In this document: piece by piece, positions 10,172-21,342 of the stretch
Layout of the letters: each line of letters begins with the position of its first letter
How positions within the stretch are numbered: position 1 is the stretch's first letter
NCBI RefSeq assembly: GCF_019578655.1
Contig: NC_063258.1
Coordinates: 10,606,802 to 10,670,801, forward strand
Reading direction: 5' to 3'
Origin: Ricinus communis
Lineage: Eukaryota > Streptophyta > Magnoliopsida > Malpighiales > Euphorbiaceae
Length of the DNA stretch: 64,000 bases
Position numbers and translations under genes: made by a program
Notes under the pieces: generated by a model
Told to the model about the DNA's origin: nothing
The model's database searches: none
Seen by the model: only the letters and a program-made list of their open reading frames with translations

Positions 10172-11004
10172 TGATATAACAAAAATAAGAACTACAAATG
10201 ATCCTTTGAGCTTTCAAGGAGGTCTAATGACAAGATCTAAGTCCAAAAGGATGCAAAAAGCTTTATTGGGCTTAAATTAAGGATATTTGGAGTGTTCAAA
10301 CACAACAAGGCTTAGCCCAAGGCTTAGGATTGCAAAAAGGGACAAAATCATCAATTTAATGCAATAAATTTGGGCTGAACTCCAAGGTCCAATAAAATTC
10401 ATTTGAAGCCTTTTTATTTTCATTTTTATTAGGTTTTCTTAAGTTGGGGTGTGATTAGTTGTCATTTGGAGTTACACAATGGATGCACATGATTAGCTGC
10501 CATTTAGGAGTTACAAAATGAGTGACATCAATGTAAAAACAACCACTTTTAATGAGTTTTAATGAGGATTAAAGGGAAAAACATGGGAAAGCTCAAAAGA
10601 CATCCATTTAGGGTTCTTTGTCTTATTTTGGCTATAAATATCAAAGCCGAATTCATTTGTAAGAATCAAGTGATGAATGATAATCTTTATTTGCTCTTTG
10701 TGAGTGTTTTTGCTTAAGTTCTTGCATGAACTCTGAACTTATCAAACTATTTTTAGTTTGCAGCCTTCTCTAACCAAAATCTTGCATTTGATTTTTAACT
10801 TATCAAATCATACTTGGTTTGTGGCGTTTGGAGTTGAATTCAAGTGCTAGTTTCATTATTGGAACTAGATTTCTCTAACTTCACTTGAGGAGATCCTTGG
10901 GTTTTAGAATCATCTTGATTGGAGGGTGTTTTCTTGCATTCCATATATATCATAAGTAAATGGTTATTGGTTTGTATGGTTGCTCAGATGATGATTTCCT
11001 ATCA
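10172..11004 (+). mobile_element. LTR of CRM-like element, 833 bp
   Basis: It starts TGATATAAC and ends TCCTATCA, so TGATA/TATCA form the short inverted ends. A reading frame at the start carries GLMTRSKSKRMQKALL, the same TRSRS-type motif found at this place in the other CRM-like LTRs here. A TATA box (GCTATAAATA, 10631-10640) marks the promoter. A primer binding site follows directly, so it acts as a 5' LTR, yet a pol stub precedes it as for a 3' LTR. Confidence 0.75.
10628..10645 (+). promoter_or_regulatory. LTR TATA box
   Basis: GGCTATAAATATCAAAG lies about two thirds into the LTR, where U3 ends and transcription of the element should start shortly downstream. Judged by position and consensus only. 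Confidence 0.55.
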
Positions 11005-11018
11005 TTTGGTATTAGAGC
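11005..11018 (+). other. tRNA-iMet primer binding site
   Basis: TTTGGTATTAGAGC follows the LTR end with no spacer beyond TT. It matches the complement of the 3' end of plant initiator-Met tRNA (TGGTATCAGAGC) except one base and equals the site at 22245. Only about 15 bp of leader remains before an unrelated Athila LTR remnant. Confidence 0.8.
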
Positions 11019-11034
11019 TTGCTTCAAGTTGAGG

Positions 11035-11254
11035 TTTTGTTACGAGTCGTCAACTCGTGAGGACTCGCCACCTTACATTTTGAAAACAATGCTAAGTCAC
11101 TTAAACTAAATAGGCAAAAAAAGTAATCTAAAGCAAAAATAATATGATAAACAAGGGTTAAAAAAAGTGAAGTAATGACTCTAAGTAAACAAAATGAAGT
11201 AAAATGAAATAAAAGCAAAGAATGTAAAAATGTATATTAAATTTAAGGAAAACA
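11035..11254 (-). mobile_element. 3' LTR remnant of minus-strand Athila-like element
   Basis: About 220 bp of AT-rich sequence ending at the ACTCGTCAAC / GGACTCGCC block (11041-11070), the counterpart of GACTCGTCAAGACGG near 18019 in the 5' LTR. On the minus strand it would follow a purine-rich stretch (AAATTTAGCATGGTAAGA, about 11265-11283), a plausible polypurine tract. The rest of the LTR is missing at the junction with the neighbouring gypsy LTR/PBS. Confidence 0.5.
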
Positions 11255-11314
11255 ATGTGTTAATCTTACCATGCTAAATTTAAGGGTCTATAGCCTGGCC
11301 TTACCACAATTTGA

Positions 11315-12500
11315 TTATGGCGTAGATAGAGGGATAGAGCAGTCCGTATTAATTGCATCACTGATCAAGTAGGGCTTAAGACGATGTCCATTTACCTTAA
11401 AGATTTCCCACTTTGCATTGGCAAGATCAACCACATCATGAGGATAAACTTTGATAACTTTAAATGGACCCGACAATCGTGACCTCAACTTTCCTGTAAA
11501 TATCTTGAGTCTTGAATTAAAAAGGAGAACAAGCTCACCCTCATGAAATTCCTTCTTAAATAAATGCTTATCATGCCACAACTTAGTATGATCTTTATAT
11601 AACTTCACATTCTTACAAGCATTCATTCTTAACTTATCCAATTCGTTAAGTTGAAGTAACCTCTTCCTACCGGCCTTCTTTAAATCAAAATTCAAAGTCC
11701 TTGTTGTCCAATATGCCTTATGCTCTAATTTAATGGGGAGACGACATGACTTCCTATAAATTAATTGATAGGGAGTAAGGCCAATTGGGGTTTAAAGGTT
11801 TTCCTATATGCCCATAAAGCGTCATCAAGCTTTAATGCCCAATCCTTTCATGAAAAAGACACCGTTTTCTCTAGGATCCACTTAATCTCTTTATTGTTGA
11901 TCTCAACTTGCCCACTTGTTTGTGGGTGATAGGGAGTAGCAACCTTGTGTGTTACTCCATACTTCTTTAAGAGAGCCTCAATCATATGATTACAAAAATG
12001 GGAACCTCCATCACTAATTAATGCCCTAGGAGTACCAAACCTAGGAAAAATAATTTTCTTAAGCATCTTCTTAACCACTTTAGCATCAATAGTAACGGTT
12101 GGCAATGCTTCCACCCATTTTGAAACAAAATCCAACATGACCATAATATACTTGTAGCCTAAACAGCTAGGAAATGGACCCATGAAATCCATACCCCAAA
12201 CGCTGAAGAGTTCGACTTCAAGGATTCCTTTTAAGGGCATCTCATGTTTCTTAGTAATGTTGCCCATTCTTTAACATCTATCACATGTAAGAACAAATTC
12301 TCTAGTATCTTTAAATAAAGCTGGCCACCAAAAACCAGATTGTAGTACCTTAGATGCCATTTTTGTTGCACCGAAGTGTCCTCCAACATCCAAGGAATGA
12401 CAATGTCTGAAAACATCTTGAGCTTCATCTTGAGGAATGCATCTCCATATTAAACAATCGGCACATCTCTTGTAAAGCAAAGGCTCCTCCCAATAATAGA
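11315..12500 (-). pseudogene. Integrase of Athila-like element, broken
   Basis: Integrase of a non-chromodomain gypsy element. Minus-strand order: HHCC zinc module (HSLDVGGHFGATK ... CDRC, about 12280-12430), core with all three catalytic acids ([21 protein letters not shown]; 11860-12230), and C-terminal domain GPFKVIKVYPHDVVD ... VNGHRLKPYL (11340-11520). A stop directly after CDRC fits a CAA-to-TAA change. Further breaks separate 11848 from 11695. Translation ends at 11315 and the LTR stub follows within about 60 bp, so this copy has no extra ORF between integrase and LTR. Confidence 0.88.
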
Positions 12501-12528
12501 ATTTAATATCATGTAGAAATTTCTTCCT

Positions 12529-13873
12529 TTATCGATAATCTAACTCATAAGGAAGAACACCACTCACAAGATAATTTGCAATACCCACATACCATGGAAG
12601 TTCCTTTGATACTACACTTAGTAAATGTTCATCATGAAATGTGTCATTAATTGGGACACCATCATCATTCCTCTTTAGTCCGTCTTGATCAATCCTTGAT
12701 AGGTGATCTGCAACAAGGTTCTCACTATCCTTCTTGTCTCTCACTTCCCAATCAAACTCTTGAAGCATCAAAATCCACCGTAAAAGTCTAGGTTTTACGT
12801 CCTTCTTGCTTAGAAGATACTTAAGAGCAGCATGATTTGAATAAAAAATCACCTTTTGCCCCATAAGATATGCTCTAAACTTGTCAATTGCATAAATGAT
12901 AGCAAGCAACTCCTTTCCGTAGTGGTGTAGTTGATCTGAGCATCATCAAGTAATTTGTAGTAAATCACATAAGGCTTACCTTCCTTTTTTTGACCTAAAA
13001 TAGCCCCAAACACAAAGTTACTAGCATCGCACATTATTTCAAATGGTTGCTCCCAATTAGGTGGTTCTAAGACGGGTGCGGAAACAAGAGCTTTTTTCAA
13101 AGTTTCAAATGCACCATGGCACGCTTCATGAAACTCAAAAATAACATCTTTAATAAGTAACTTACACAATGGCCTTGCTATCTTCGAGAAGTCTTTGATA
13201 AATCTTTGATAGAAACTTGCATGTCCAAGGAAACTTCTTATATCTTTAACACTCTTCGGAGGTGGCAAATTTTCAATTACTTCTATCTTTACTTTATCAA
13301 CTTTAATGCCTCTCTTTGAAACTGAATGACCAAGAACGATTCCCTCTTATGTCATAAAGTGACATTTTTCCCAATTAAAGACTAATCCATGCTCAATACA
13401 CCTATCAAGAACTTTAGATAGATTGTCTAGACAGTTGAAAAAATTAGTACCATAAACATTGAAGTCGTCCATAAAAACCTCTACACAATTATCGAGTAAA
13501 TCACTTAATACTGAAAAATGCATCTTTGGAAAGTTGCATGTGCATTACATAAACCAAAAGGCATACGCCTAAAAGAAAAAGTACCATAGGGACATGTAAA
13601 GGTGGTTTTAACTTGATCCTTGGGATGAATAGGAATTTGATAGAAACCATTAAGTCCATCCAAATAACAAAAATAAGCAAAGTTGGCTAGTCTCTCAAGG
13701 ACTTGGTCGATAAAAGGAAATGGCAAATGGTCCTTCCTAGTTGCTTTATTTAATTTTCTATAGTCAATACACATATGCCAACCCATGACAGTTCTAGTAG
13801 GTATTAAATCATTAAATTCATTCCTAACAACGGTTAAGCCTCCTTTCTTTGGTACAACTTGAACGGGGCTCAC
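12529..13873 (-). pseudogene. Reverse transcriptase and RNase H of Athila-like element, broken
   Basis: Minus-strand RT: SPVQVVPKKGG, GWHMCIDYRKLNKAT, HLPFPFIDQVLERLA and PFGLCNAHATFQR (13505-13873). A break follows, then active site VFMDDF with both aspartates (about 13,465-13,480), then thumb/connection PPPKSVKDIRSFLGHASFYQRF (13,200-13,268). RNase H continues with MCDASNFVFGAILGQ (about 13,020), TTTERSCLLSFMQL (degenerate TEKELLAVV), SNHAALKYLLSKKDVKPRLLRW and NLVADHLSR (12,700-12,860). Frame changes occur near 12,900 and 13,300-13,500. The motif set is that of the Athila/Tat branch. Confidence 0.88.
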
Positions 13874-15470
13874 CTATTTACTATCACTAATGGAATATAT
13901 GATTCCATTATCAAGCAACTTAGTTACCTCTTTTCTCACCACTTCTTTGAGAGTGGGGTTTAACCGCTTTTGACCTTCAATAGAAGGCTTAGCGTGGTCC
14001 TCTAAAAGAATTCTATGCATACAGACATTAGAGCCAATACCCTTTAAATCGTTTACAGAATAACCAATGGCATTTTTATAATTAAGCAACTCATCACATA
14101 AGGCATCAATATTATCACTAAGCAAAGTTGAATTAACAATAAAAGGAAATTTAAAGTTAGAGTCAAGAAATGCATATTTTAGGTTTGACGGTAAGGGCTT
14201 GAGGTCCATCTTGACTTCTTCACTTGATGTAGTATCCTTTGGATCATCCTCTCTACTTAAAGGTTCAAATCTTGATGTCCTACGGGAAAGTTGATATGGA
14301 GTTACCTCCAAAATCTGCTCATTAGCTTCTTGCATCCTGGATAGCTTCGTAGAATCTTTCCTCAAACACTCATGAATTACTTCTTCAACACATTCGCCAA
14401 TAACATCAATAGAATCAATTCTACTTACCACTTCTACAGGTGTTGACTTCATAATATTCAGCACATCAAATTCCATACGTTTATTATCCACCTCTAATGT
14501 GATCTTTCCTCGCTTTATATTAATAATTGCTCCTGCTGTCATAAAAAATGGTCTTCCAAACAAAATTAGGATCTCAAGGTCTTCCTCCATTTCCAACAAA
14601 GTCAGCTGGTATTATAAACTTCCTCACTTTTGTTAGCACATTTTCTAAAATGCCAAGTGGATATGTGACAAATTTTTTCGCCATGGAAAGACACATATTG
14701 GTAGGCTTTAGTTCATCCAGATTGAGCCTTTTGTAAATAGAGTAAGGCATAAGACTAACACTAGCACCAATATCACATAAACCTTTATCAAAATGTGTAC
14801 CTCCTATTGCACAAGTAACTGTAAATGAACCTGGATCCTTAAGCTTTAGTGGAGACTTGGAGTACATAGCTTTGGATTCTTCAACAAGAGATACTAAGCC
14901 ATAATCTTCAAGCTTGCTTTTATGACTAATAATATCCTTCAAAAATTTACCCCAAGCTGGCATGTCCCTAATAGCATCCACAAATGGAATAGTGATAGTA
15001 ATTTCCTTGAGATAATCAAGGAATTTACCAAACTGTTTATCCAAGTTACGCCTCATGAACGTTTGAGGAAAAGGAAGAGGTTTAACATCTACTATTGGTT
15101 CATCATTCATGGCATCTTCCTTATTACCTTTCTTTGCACACTCATTATCATCTTTACTTCTAACATCCACTTCCTCAATCTCTACCCCATTATCATCATT
15201 ATTAACCACTCTCTTTCTCTTATTGATATCCTTTTTAATCTCCTTACCACTGTGCAAGGTAATTACTTTACAAGACTCTTTCTGTACATACTCTGGTTGG
15301 CTAAGATGCTTTCCTAAAGGTTTAGTGTTGGAGGAAGAGGCTTGTTGGGCAATTTGGGTTTCAAGGACGCGGTTATGAGTAGCGAGCTGCTCAAGTTTAG
15401 AGTTTAGCTGCTTAAATCGCTCCTCATTTTGTTTTTTTATGGACATTTGTTGGTTGACAAATTGCTCCAT
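13874..15470 (-). pseudogene. Aspartic protease and flanking polyprotein of Athila-like element
   Basis: A 298-residue frame (14574-15470) starts with a coiled-coil-like stretch (QQMSIKKQNEERFKQLNSKLEQLA), then CKVITLHSGKEI, a charged linker, DKQFGKFLDYLKEITITIPFVDAI and the protease: DPGSFTVTCAIGG followed by LCDIGASVSLMPYSIY. The active site reads D-I-G-A rather than D-T/S-G-A; Athila proteases often have DLGA. A 241-residue frame (13874-14599) carries on through ILFGRPFFMTAGAIINIKRGKIT and the linker LKPLPSNLKYAFLDSNFKFPFIVNSTL into RT. These are among the longest open frames in the window, so this element decayed less than its neighbours. Confidence 0.85.
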
Positions 15471-16644
15471 AATATTTTCAAGAGTAGGTTTAGGATGGGC
15501 AGGATTAAAGGTTTGTTTCTTTCATGGAAAATCCTGATGGGTATTGAGGTTTGGTATTTAGGTTATATGGAGGGTTTAATTGAGAGGATGGAGTTGACCA
15601 AGAGAAACCGGGATGGTTCCTCCATTGAGGGTTATAAGTGTTGGAATTCAGCCCCATTCTTTGGTGAAAACCCCCTTGCATGAAGTTCACATTCTCATTT
15701 GTACTTAAATTACATTGAGAATATGAATGTGATCCTCCACAAGACTCACAAACAATATTAGTACTTTCTAAAGAATTAATTTGATTTCTACTTACCAAAT
15801 TAGTGAGAGCATCTACCTTTACATTTAGCATTTTAATTGTGTCAAGCTCCAAAACTCCCATTGCTTTTGCCATAGTTGTTTCATCACCTATGTATCCTTG
15901 AGATGCAAGTTATTCAAAAAAGGTAATGGCTTCTCTAGCCGTTTTATCCATCCATTTTCCACCGACTGTTGCATTCACGATATATCTATTTTCATTCATC
16001 AGCCCATTATAGAAAATTTGAGGAATCATCCAATCTGGCAAGCCATGATGTAGACATTGCCTTTGGAGTTCCTTAAATCTCTTCCAAGCTGAATAGATTG
16101 TCTCACTTCCATTTTTCTTGAAAGCAGTGACCTCATAGTGAAACTTGGCCATTTTATATGGTGGAAAATATTTATGCAGAAATGCTTGCTTTAATTGGTC
16201 CCACGTTGTGATTGATTCATTTGGCAAACTAGCAAGCAAAGTTGTGCTTTATCCCTAATAGAAAATAGGAAGAGTCTGAGCCTTATTGCGTCATCCATTA
16301 CACAATTGATCTTGAAAGTTGCACACACATTAACGAAAGTTAATATGTGGGCATAAGGATCTTCTCCTTGTAACCTCCAAACTGATTATTTTGCACCATT
16401 TAGATGATACTTAGCTTGATCTCAAAATTGTTGTTAGCAATAGCCAGAGCCACAAAAACTTCTAAACTTCCTGAGATGTCGGGCATTACAAAATTGCCTA
16501 GCGTTCTCCTTTACTTTGAGCCATGTTATTCAAATTTGGTTGGTTCTCTCTTCTTTGCCTTTGTTCCCTGTGTAAAGCACATATAGTTAAATCAATGTCA
16601 GGATCAAAGTTCAAATTATTATCACTAGTACTTCTAGTAAGCAT
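15471..16644 (-). pseudogene. Gag of Athila-like element, frameshifted
   Basis: Gag forms the particle that packages element RNA. The minus-strand start is ATG at 16644 (MLTRSTSDNNLNFDPDID), 149 bases after the primer binding site, which fits Athila architecture. After stops near 16,490, a core domain is read at 15910-16239 (SITTWDQLKQAFLHKYFPPYK, ETIYSAWKRFKELQRQCLHHG, FYNGL). 15505-15873 then holds a zinc knuckle CESCGGSHSYSQC (CX2CX3HX4C) and a YNPQWRNHPGFSW segment. Frames change at about 16,240, 15,890 and 15,490. Confidence 0.85.
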
Positions 16645-16792
16645 CTCAATTCATAATTGAATAAATTAAACTAAACAAATAACAATAACAAAAATAAAAT
16701 ATAAAAATGAAGAATAGAAAATAGAAAAGAATGAAAACAAGGCATAAAATAACCTTTCTCTACCCTAAGTTAATAAAAATTACTATTCAACT

Positions 16793-16809
16793 CCCCGGCA
16801 ACGGCGCCA
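16793..16809 (-). other. tRNA-Asp primer binding site
   Basis: Minus strand TGGCGCCGTTGCCGGGG, a perfect complement of the 3' end of plant tRNA-Asp, the hallmark primer site of Athila elements. It lies five bases past the LTR end GCTACA (16815). Confidence 0.92.
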
Positions 16810-16814
16810 AAATT

Positions 16815-18322
16815 TGTAGCGGGACAAATTACATACCTTAGTCTCTAGGACTTAGTATAGAGCAAAAAGGGTGTCAAACCCTCGGGAGTTGGGGTAAACT
16901 TTGTATTAACCGGTTAGGTACTAAGATGGATAAGCAAAATAAATAAAAATTATAATAGTAATTAAAACAAATAACGAAATCTAAATACTGAATAATTACT
17001 TAAGTATTCACACAAGTTATAACAGTATATTTATATGGGAAAATCACAAATCACAATCAAATAAGAACTTTGAACATTATTTTCATGAATCATATTGATT
17101 GGAAATTAGTCTATAGTCTTTAAAGGCAATTCTCATTTTCAATTAAAGGTATTTCCTCTTAGAGTCTACATTCATTTTCATGGTAATGCAGAGATAAGAG
17201 AAAATCATTAACACATTATACTAATTCTTATTCTCTTAAGATGAATCCTTTGTATCCAAGCCAAATTCAATTCTTAAGTAATATCAATTACGTTCCACCA
17301 AATTACTCCAAATATCTTTGTGAATAATTTGATTAATAAGTTACATATGGTGATCAAGCATACATAATATGACTGAGCACTAATTGAAATTAAATCATAA
17401 ATAACATAAGATAAAAATGTAGTTCTTAATTAATTCATCATTGTAAATCCCATACAAAAACTTAACCAAGACACATATTAGAGAACAATAAGAGAAAATC
17501 AATTGCAACATAGGAAAGGTATATAGAAGAAAATGAATAGATAAACCCTTTTTAAATCTTCTAGCACTTGTTCAGTGTAGAACAATCTTCTCTTCTTGCT
17601 TCTTGACTTGGACTCCTTCTAGTTAATTCTAAAGAACTAGAACAAAGTCTTTGCAATGATTTCTAAGACTTAATACTTCTATTAAAAACTATGCTCAATA
17701 TCTATATTTCTTTTCTCATTCCCAAAATAGAGCCAAAAACACTTATTTTATATGTTTCTAAAGGCTGCTATTCGTGTAGAAATGGAAAAAGGCACCTTTT
17801 GACATGAAAAGTCACCCTCCTTTATAGATTATGTAATTTCAAGGGCATTTTCGTCTATCAAATGACTTTATTTCTGGACAGTTTCTTCCTAAAGGTTGTA
17901 GAACATTCTGTTATCTTTCCAGAGCAACTTAAATCACCTCATTTGGATGTCTGTAGACAAATTTATGACTAAAACACAAAAACTGCTCAAACTAGGAAAA
18001 GTTGCAACTCTTGGGGATTGACTCGTCAAGACGGTGCCGACTCATCACTCGGGTCTTCTATGAAAACTCATCAAGATGGTGATGACTCGTCAAGATCTAC
18101 TAAGGCTCCAATTAGACTTTTCAAGCTTCACACTTCATACCAAACAATCCCAAGTCCTTTTCATCCACATTTTGAGCCTAAAAACATGTATAAAACACAC
18201 ACAATCAATCATAAACATAAACCAAATAAAAATAACACCTTTATAAACAAATAAGCACACAAACCTAGAAAAGTCAAATGAAATTAAAACTAAAATAACC
18301 TAAAGGAGTATGCATATTTGCA
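16815..18322 (-). mobile_element. 5' LTR of minus-strand Athila-like element
   Basis: On the minus strand the LTR ends GTCCCGCTACA at 16815, next to the primer site. The other end is about 18,300-18,322 (TGCAAATATGC), where the TGTCACACC-family repeat begins; this edge is approximate. About 1.5 kb, AT-rich. It contains a cluster of ACTCGTCAAGA/ACTCATCAAGA repeats (18019-18100), also seen in the truncated partner LTR at 11041. A 78-residue frame at 18018-18254 comes from that repeat and is not a gene. Confidence 0.7.
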
Positions 18323-18878
18323 TTGTATCGTTATATATTTTGTATAATTATGTGGTTTTCTTCTTCTTACAGTTATCTAAATTATTTTTTGCTTGTATAT
18401 CTATTCACTGAGTACTTTTATACTCATTCTACTCTTTTCATAAATTTTATTCAAGAAGCAAGGCTTGATAGCTGGTGGTTGAGCTAGTAAGTGTGATTAA
18501 AGGCGAGAGTAAGGTTGGCCAAAATGTCTCATTTGAGGAGCCATATACATACTCATTGTAACTTGTACAGAAAAGTTCATCCTTGTTTCATACCATAGTG
18601 GTTATGTACATGTAAAAGAGTATGTTATAAAGCTAATGTTTAAAGGCAAACTTTGTATATTAACTTATTTAATAATGTTTAATAAAGGCATTTCTAGTTA
18701 TAATCGTTGTAATGAAACATCATATTAAAAAAATTATCTATTTTTCAGAATTATGATTTCAAATACATTATTACATTATACATATGTAAGTGTATTATAA
18801 TTCAACTAAACTAAAAAGATTTTAGAAAGCATTTTGTTTTAAATATCCATCTCAGGCTACGTGAGATGAGGTGTGACA
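18323..18878 (+). mobile_element. Solo LTR of TGTCACACC family (E2), 3' part
   Basis: Matches the last about 560 bp of the elements at 30862-32606 and 39616-41643: CACTGAGTA...TACTCATTCTACTC (18407-18434), GGAAGCAAGG-like CAAGAAGCAAGGCTTGATAG, and the end GAGGTGTGACA at 18878. It is followed by TCTAC (18879-18883), the same target bases as the other copies. The 5' part has been replaced by the Athila LTR. Confidence 0.75.
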
Positions 18879-19346
18879 TCTACGCAATCCTCAATGCCAC
18901 CGGTCAAACTTGTCAATTGCGCTCGCATGATTCCTTATTCAATCATTATGTTCTCAAGAGTCCTTGTCCTTAGAGGAGCAAGGAATTATGGAGATCCCAA
19001 TGGTGCATCTCATGATTAAGAATATCTAGGCAATGCCTCAATTCTCATTGTTTCCTCTTTCCCCTAAAAGATTCGCCTACGATCATTCAGAGAATGATAT
19101 GAATACTCGATCATATTCTTTTTTGCATTTGTCCACGCATTGGATCGGTGCCTATGATTGTCGCTGCCATGGGCTTTAACTCAACACTCCTGTTTATACT
19201 CGCCGAGTAAAACCAAACTATCATATTAGATATAAATTAGAGAGAGAGACATAAAAGAAACAAACAAAATGAGAACATGGTAGGCTTTCAGATACGATAT
19301 GGAAATAAATCACAAATTCTCTATTCTCTTGGAAGAGTCTATCTCC
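18879..19346 (+). repeat. R1 fragment, + orientation
   Basis: R1 from the GTAATCCCCAATGCCACC box through CTTGTCCTTAGAGGAGCAAGG, GGATCGGTGCCTATGATTGTC and GAGACATAAAAGAAACAAAC to TTCTCTATTCTCTT. It is cut where gypsy integrase begins (GGAAGAGTC). The same junction recurs at 33072, so this block is duplicated. Confidence 0.75.
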
Positions 19347-20300
19347 TCTTGCTTGCAACTTAGAACGCTTTTAAAGAGGAAGCTTCTCCTTGTGCATATG
19401 CAACCACACCTAATCACGAGGTTCAAACGCAACTTGTTTTTTACCTTTGTTATGATGACGTGAGGCTTGCTCATTTCTCTTCTCAATTTACTACCTTAAC
19501 TTGTCATGAGGTTGCCAAACATATTCGGCCTTCTTGGAACCATCCAAGTTAGCTCGCTCTTGTAATAGCAAAGGTAATAAATCAAAAGGAGTTAGTGGAT
19601 TAAAACTATAAACAACTTCAAAAGGGCTACAATAAGTAGATGAATGCACACTCCTATTACATGCAAACTCTACATGAGGTAAGCAGTCTTCCCAAGATTT
19701 GATATTCCTTTTTATAATAGCACGCAATAATTGTCCTAATGCCCTATTAACCACTTCTGTTTGACCATCCGTTTACGGGTGACAAGTAGTAGAAAATAAT
19801 AGTTTAGTACCTAACTTAGTCCATAACGTCTTCCAAAAATAGGACAAAATTTTTGTATCCATATCACTAACAATAGCTTTAGGCATGCCATGCAAACATA
19901 CTACTTTTCTAAGGAATAAATTAACAATATGTGATGCATCATCGGCTTTATGACATGCAATAAAGTGTGCCATTTTACTAAATTTATCAACCACCACATA
20001 AATACTATCATTGCCATGCCTAGACCTTGGCAATCCTAATATAAAATCCATAGAAACATCAATCCAAGGTGAAATAGAAATATGCAATGGCATATACAAT
20101 TCATGGGCCTTGCTTTTAGACTTAGCATGTAAACAAACGACACAGTTGGCACAATATTTCTTAACATCAACATAAATTTTTTACCAATAAAAGTGCTCAT
20201 GCAACATATCTAAAGTCTTAGCAACACCAAAATGCCCCATCAATCCTCCCTCATGCGATTCTTTTAAAAATAATCTTCGAATAAAATAATTAGCCATCAT
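19347..20300 (-). pseudogene. Integrase of older CRM-like gypsy element, 3'-truncated
   Basis: Minus-strand integrase. Zinc module remnant HEGGLMGHFGVAKTLDMLHEHFYW (20,181-20,280), core [19 protein letters not shown] (first Asp kept), [10 protein letters not shown] (second Asp kept), and a stop inside CHP-TDGQTEV (CAA to TAA) ahead of the catalytic glutamate. Then [37 protein letters not shown] and the start of the C-terminal domain (ERFPFQRRSKL then RGDGPF-like), cut at 19347 by R1. No tail or 3' LTR remains on this side. Confidence 0.85.
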
Positions 20301-21337
20301 GCCTATAGTATTTATCAAAAGCTCCATGCTCGCATGCATCATACACACTTCCAAAACCAGGATCATCAAGATAATGTTCTTTAAGCAATTCAAATCTAAT
20401 CAATTTAGAATGAAGTGTGTTAATCAAGGCATACCTCCTGGAGAGTGCATCAGCCACCACATTATCCTTACCCTTCTTATATTTAATCACATAAGAAAAA
20501 GTCTCTATAAATGAACTCCAAGTTGCATGCCTTTTGTTCAATTTATTTTGACCCTTCAAATGCTTTAAGCTCTCATGATCTGTATGAATTATGAACTCCT
20601 TGGGCAATAAGTAATGTTGCCATGTATCCAATGGCTGCACCAATGCAAACATCTCCTTATCACAGTTGGGATAGTATAAGCTTGGCCCACTAAGCTTTTC
20701 ACTAAAATAGGCAATTGGCCTACCTTCTTACATCAATACAGCTCCAATTTCAACACTAGAAGCATCACATTCAATCTCAAAAGTAGAATCAAAATTAGGC
20801 AAAACAAGTAAAGGAGCATTAATCAATTTATCTTTTAAAACATGAAATGCCCTATCTTGTGCCTCTCCCCGTTTAAAACCTACATGCTTCTTAATAACCT
20901 TAGTTAAAAGGGTAGCAAGGGTAGAAAAATCCCTAACAAATTGCCTATAGAAGCTAGCTAGGCCATGAAAAGATCTCACCTCACTCACTCTTAGGTGTCG
21001 GCCAAAAAGCAATAGCCTCTACCTTTTCTTTATCTACCTTAATCCCATTAGCACTAACAACCAATCTAAGAAAAACTACCTTAGGAGTGCAAAATTCACA
21101 CTTGCCAAGATTGGCATAAAGCTTTTTTCCTTGCAAGACATCAAATAAAGTCCTAAAATGCTCTAAATGCTCATGCATGGATTTACTATAGACTAATATG
21201 TCACCAAAATACACAATAATAAACTTGCCGATAAAAGGACATAAAACACGGTTCATAAGTCTTATAAAGGTACTATTGCATTAGTTAGCATAAAAGGCTT
21301 CACTAGCCACTCATATAAACCATGATTAGTCTTAAAG
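20290..21337 (-). pseudogene. RT C-terminal part and RNase H of older CRM-like element
   Basis: Continues the RT interrupted at 21338. Minus strand: FKTNHGLYEWLVKPF (21,300-21,337), active-site block KFIIVYFGDILVYSK (about 21,190), where the second Asp pair reads FGD rather than FDD, NLGKCEFC, then VRSFHGLASFYRQFVRDFS (20,940). RNase H reads [17 protein letters not shown] (20,730-20,790), [26 protein letters not shown] and [19 protein letters not shown] (20,430-20,640). The loss of one catalytic aspartate is direct evidence that this RT is dead. Confidence 0.85.
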
Positions 21338-21342
21338 GCAGT
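21338..21342. repeat. Target site duplication GCAGT, left
   Basis: GCAGT immediately precedes the LTR start at 21343 and recurs immediately after the 3' LTR at 26820-26824. Removing the element and one GCAGT restores the RT reading frame of the older minus-strand element across the site. Confidence 0.92.

Noticed and set aside
14922..15317. 131-codon plus-strand Ile/Leu-rich frame
   Set aside because: Complement of the well-supported protease/linker region of the minus-strand Athila-like element.
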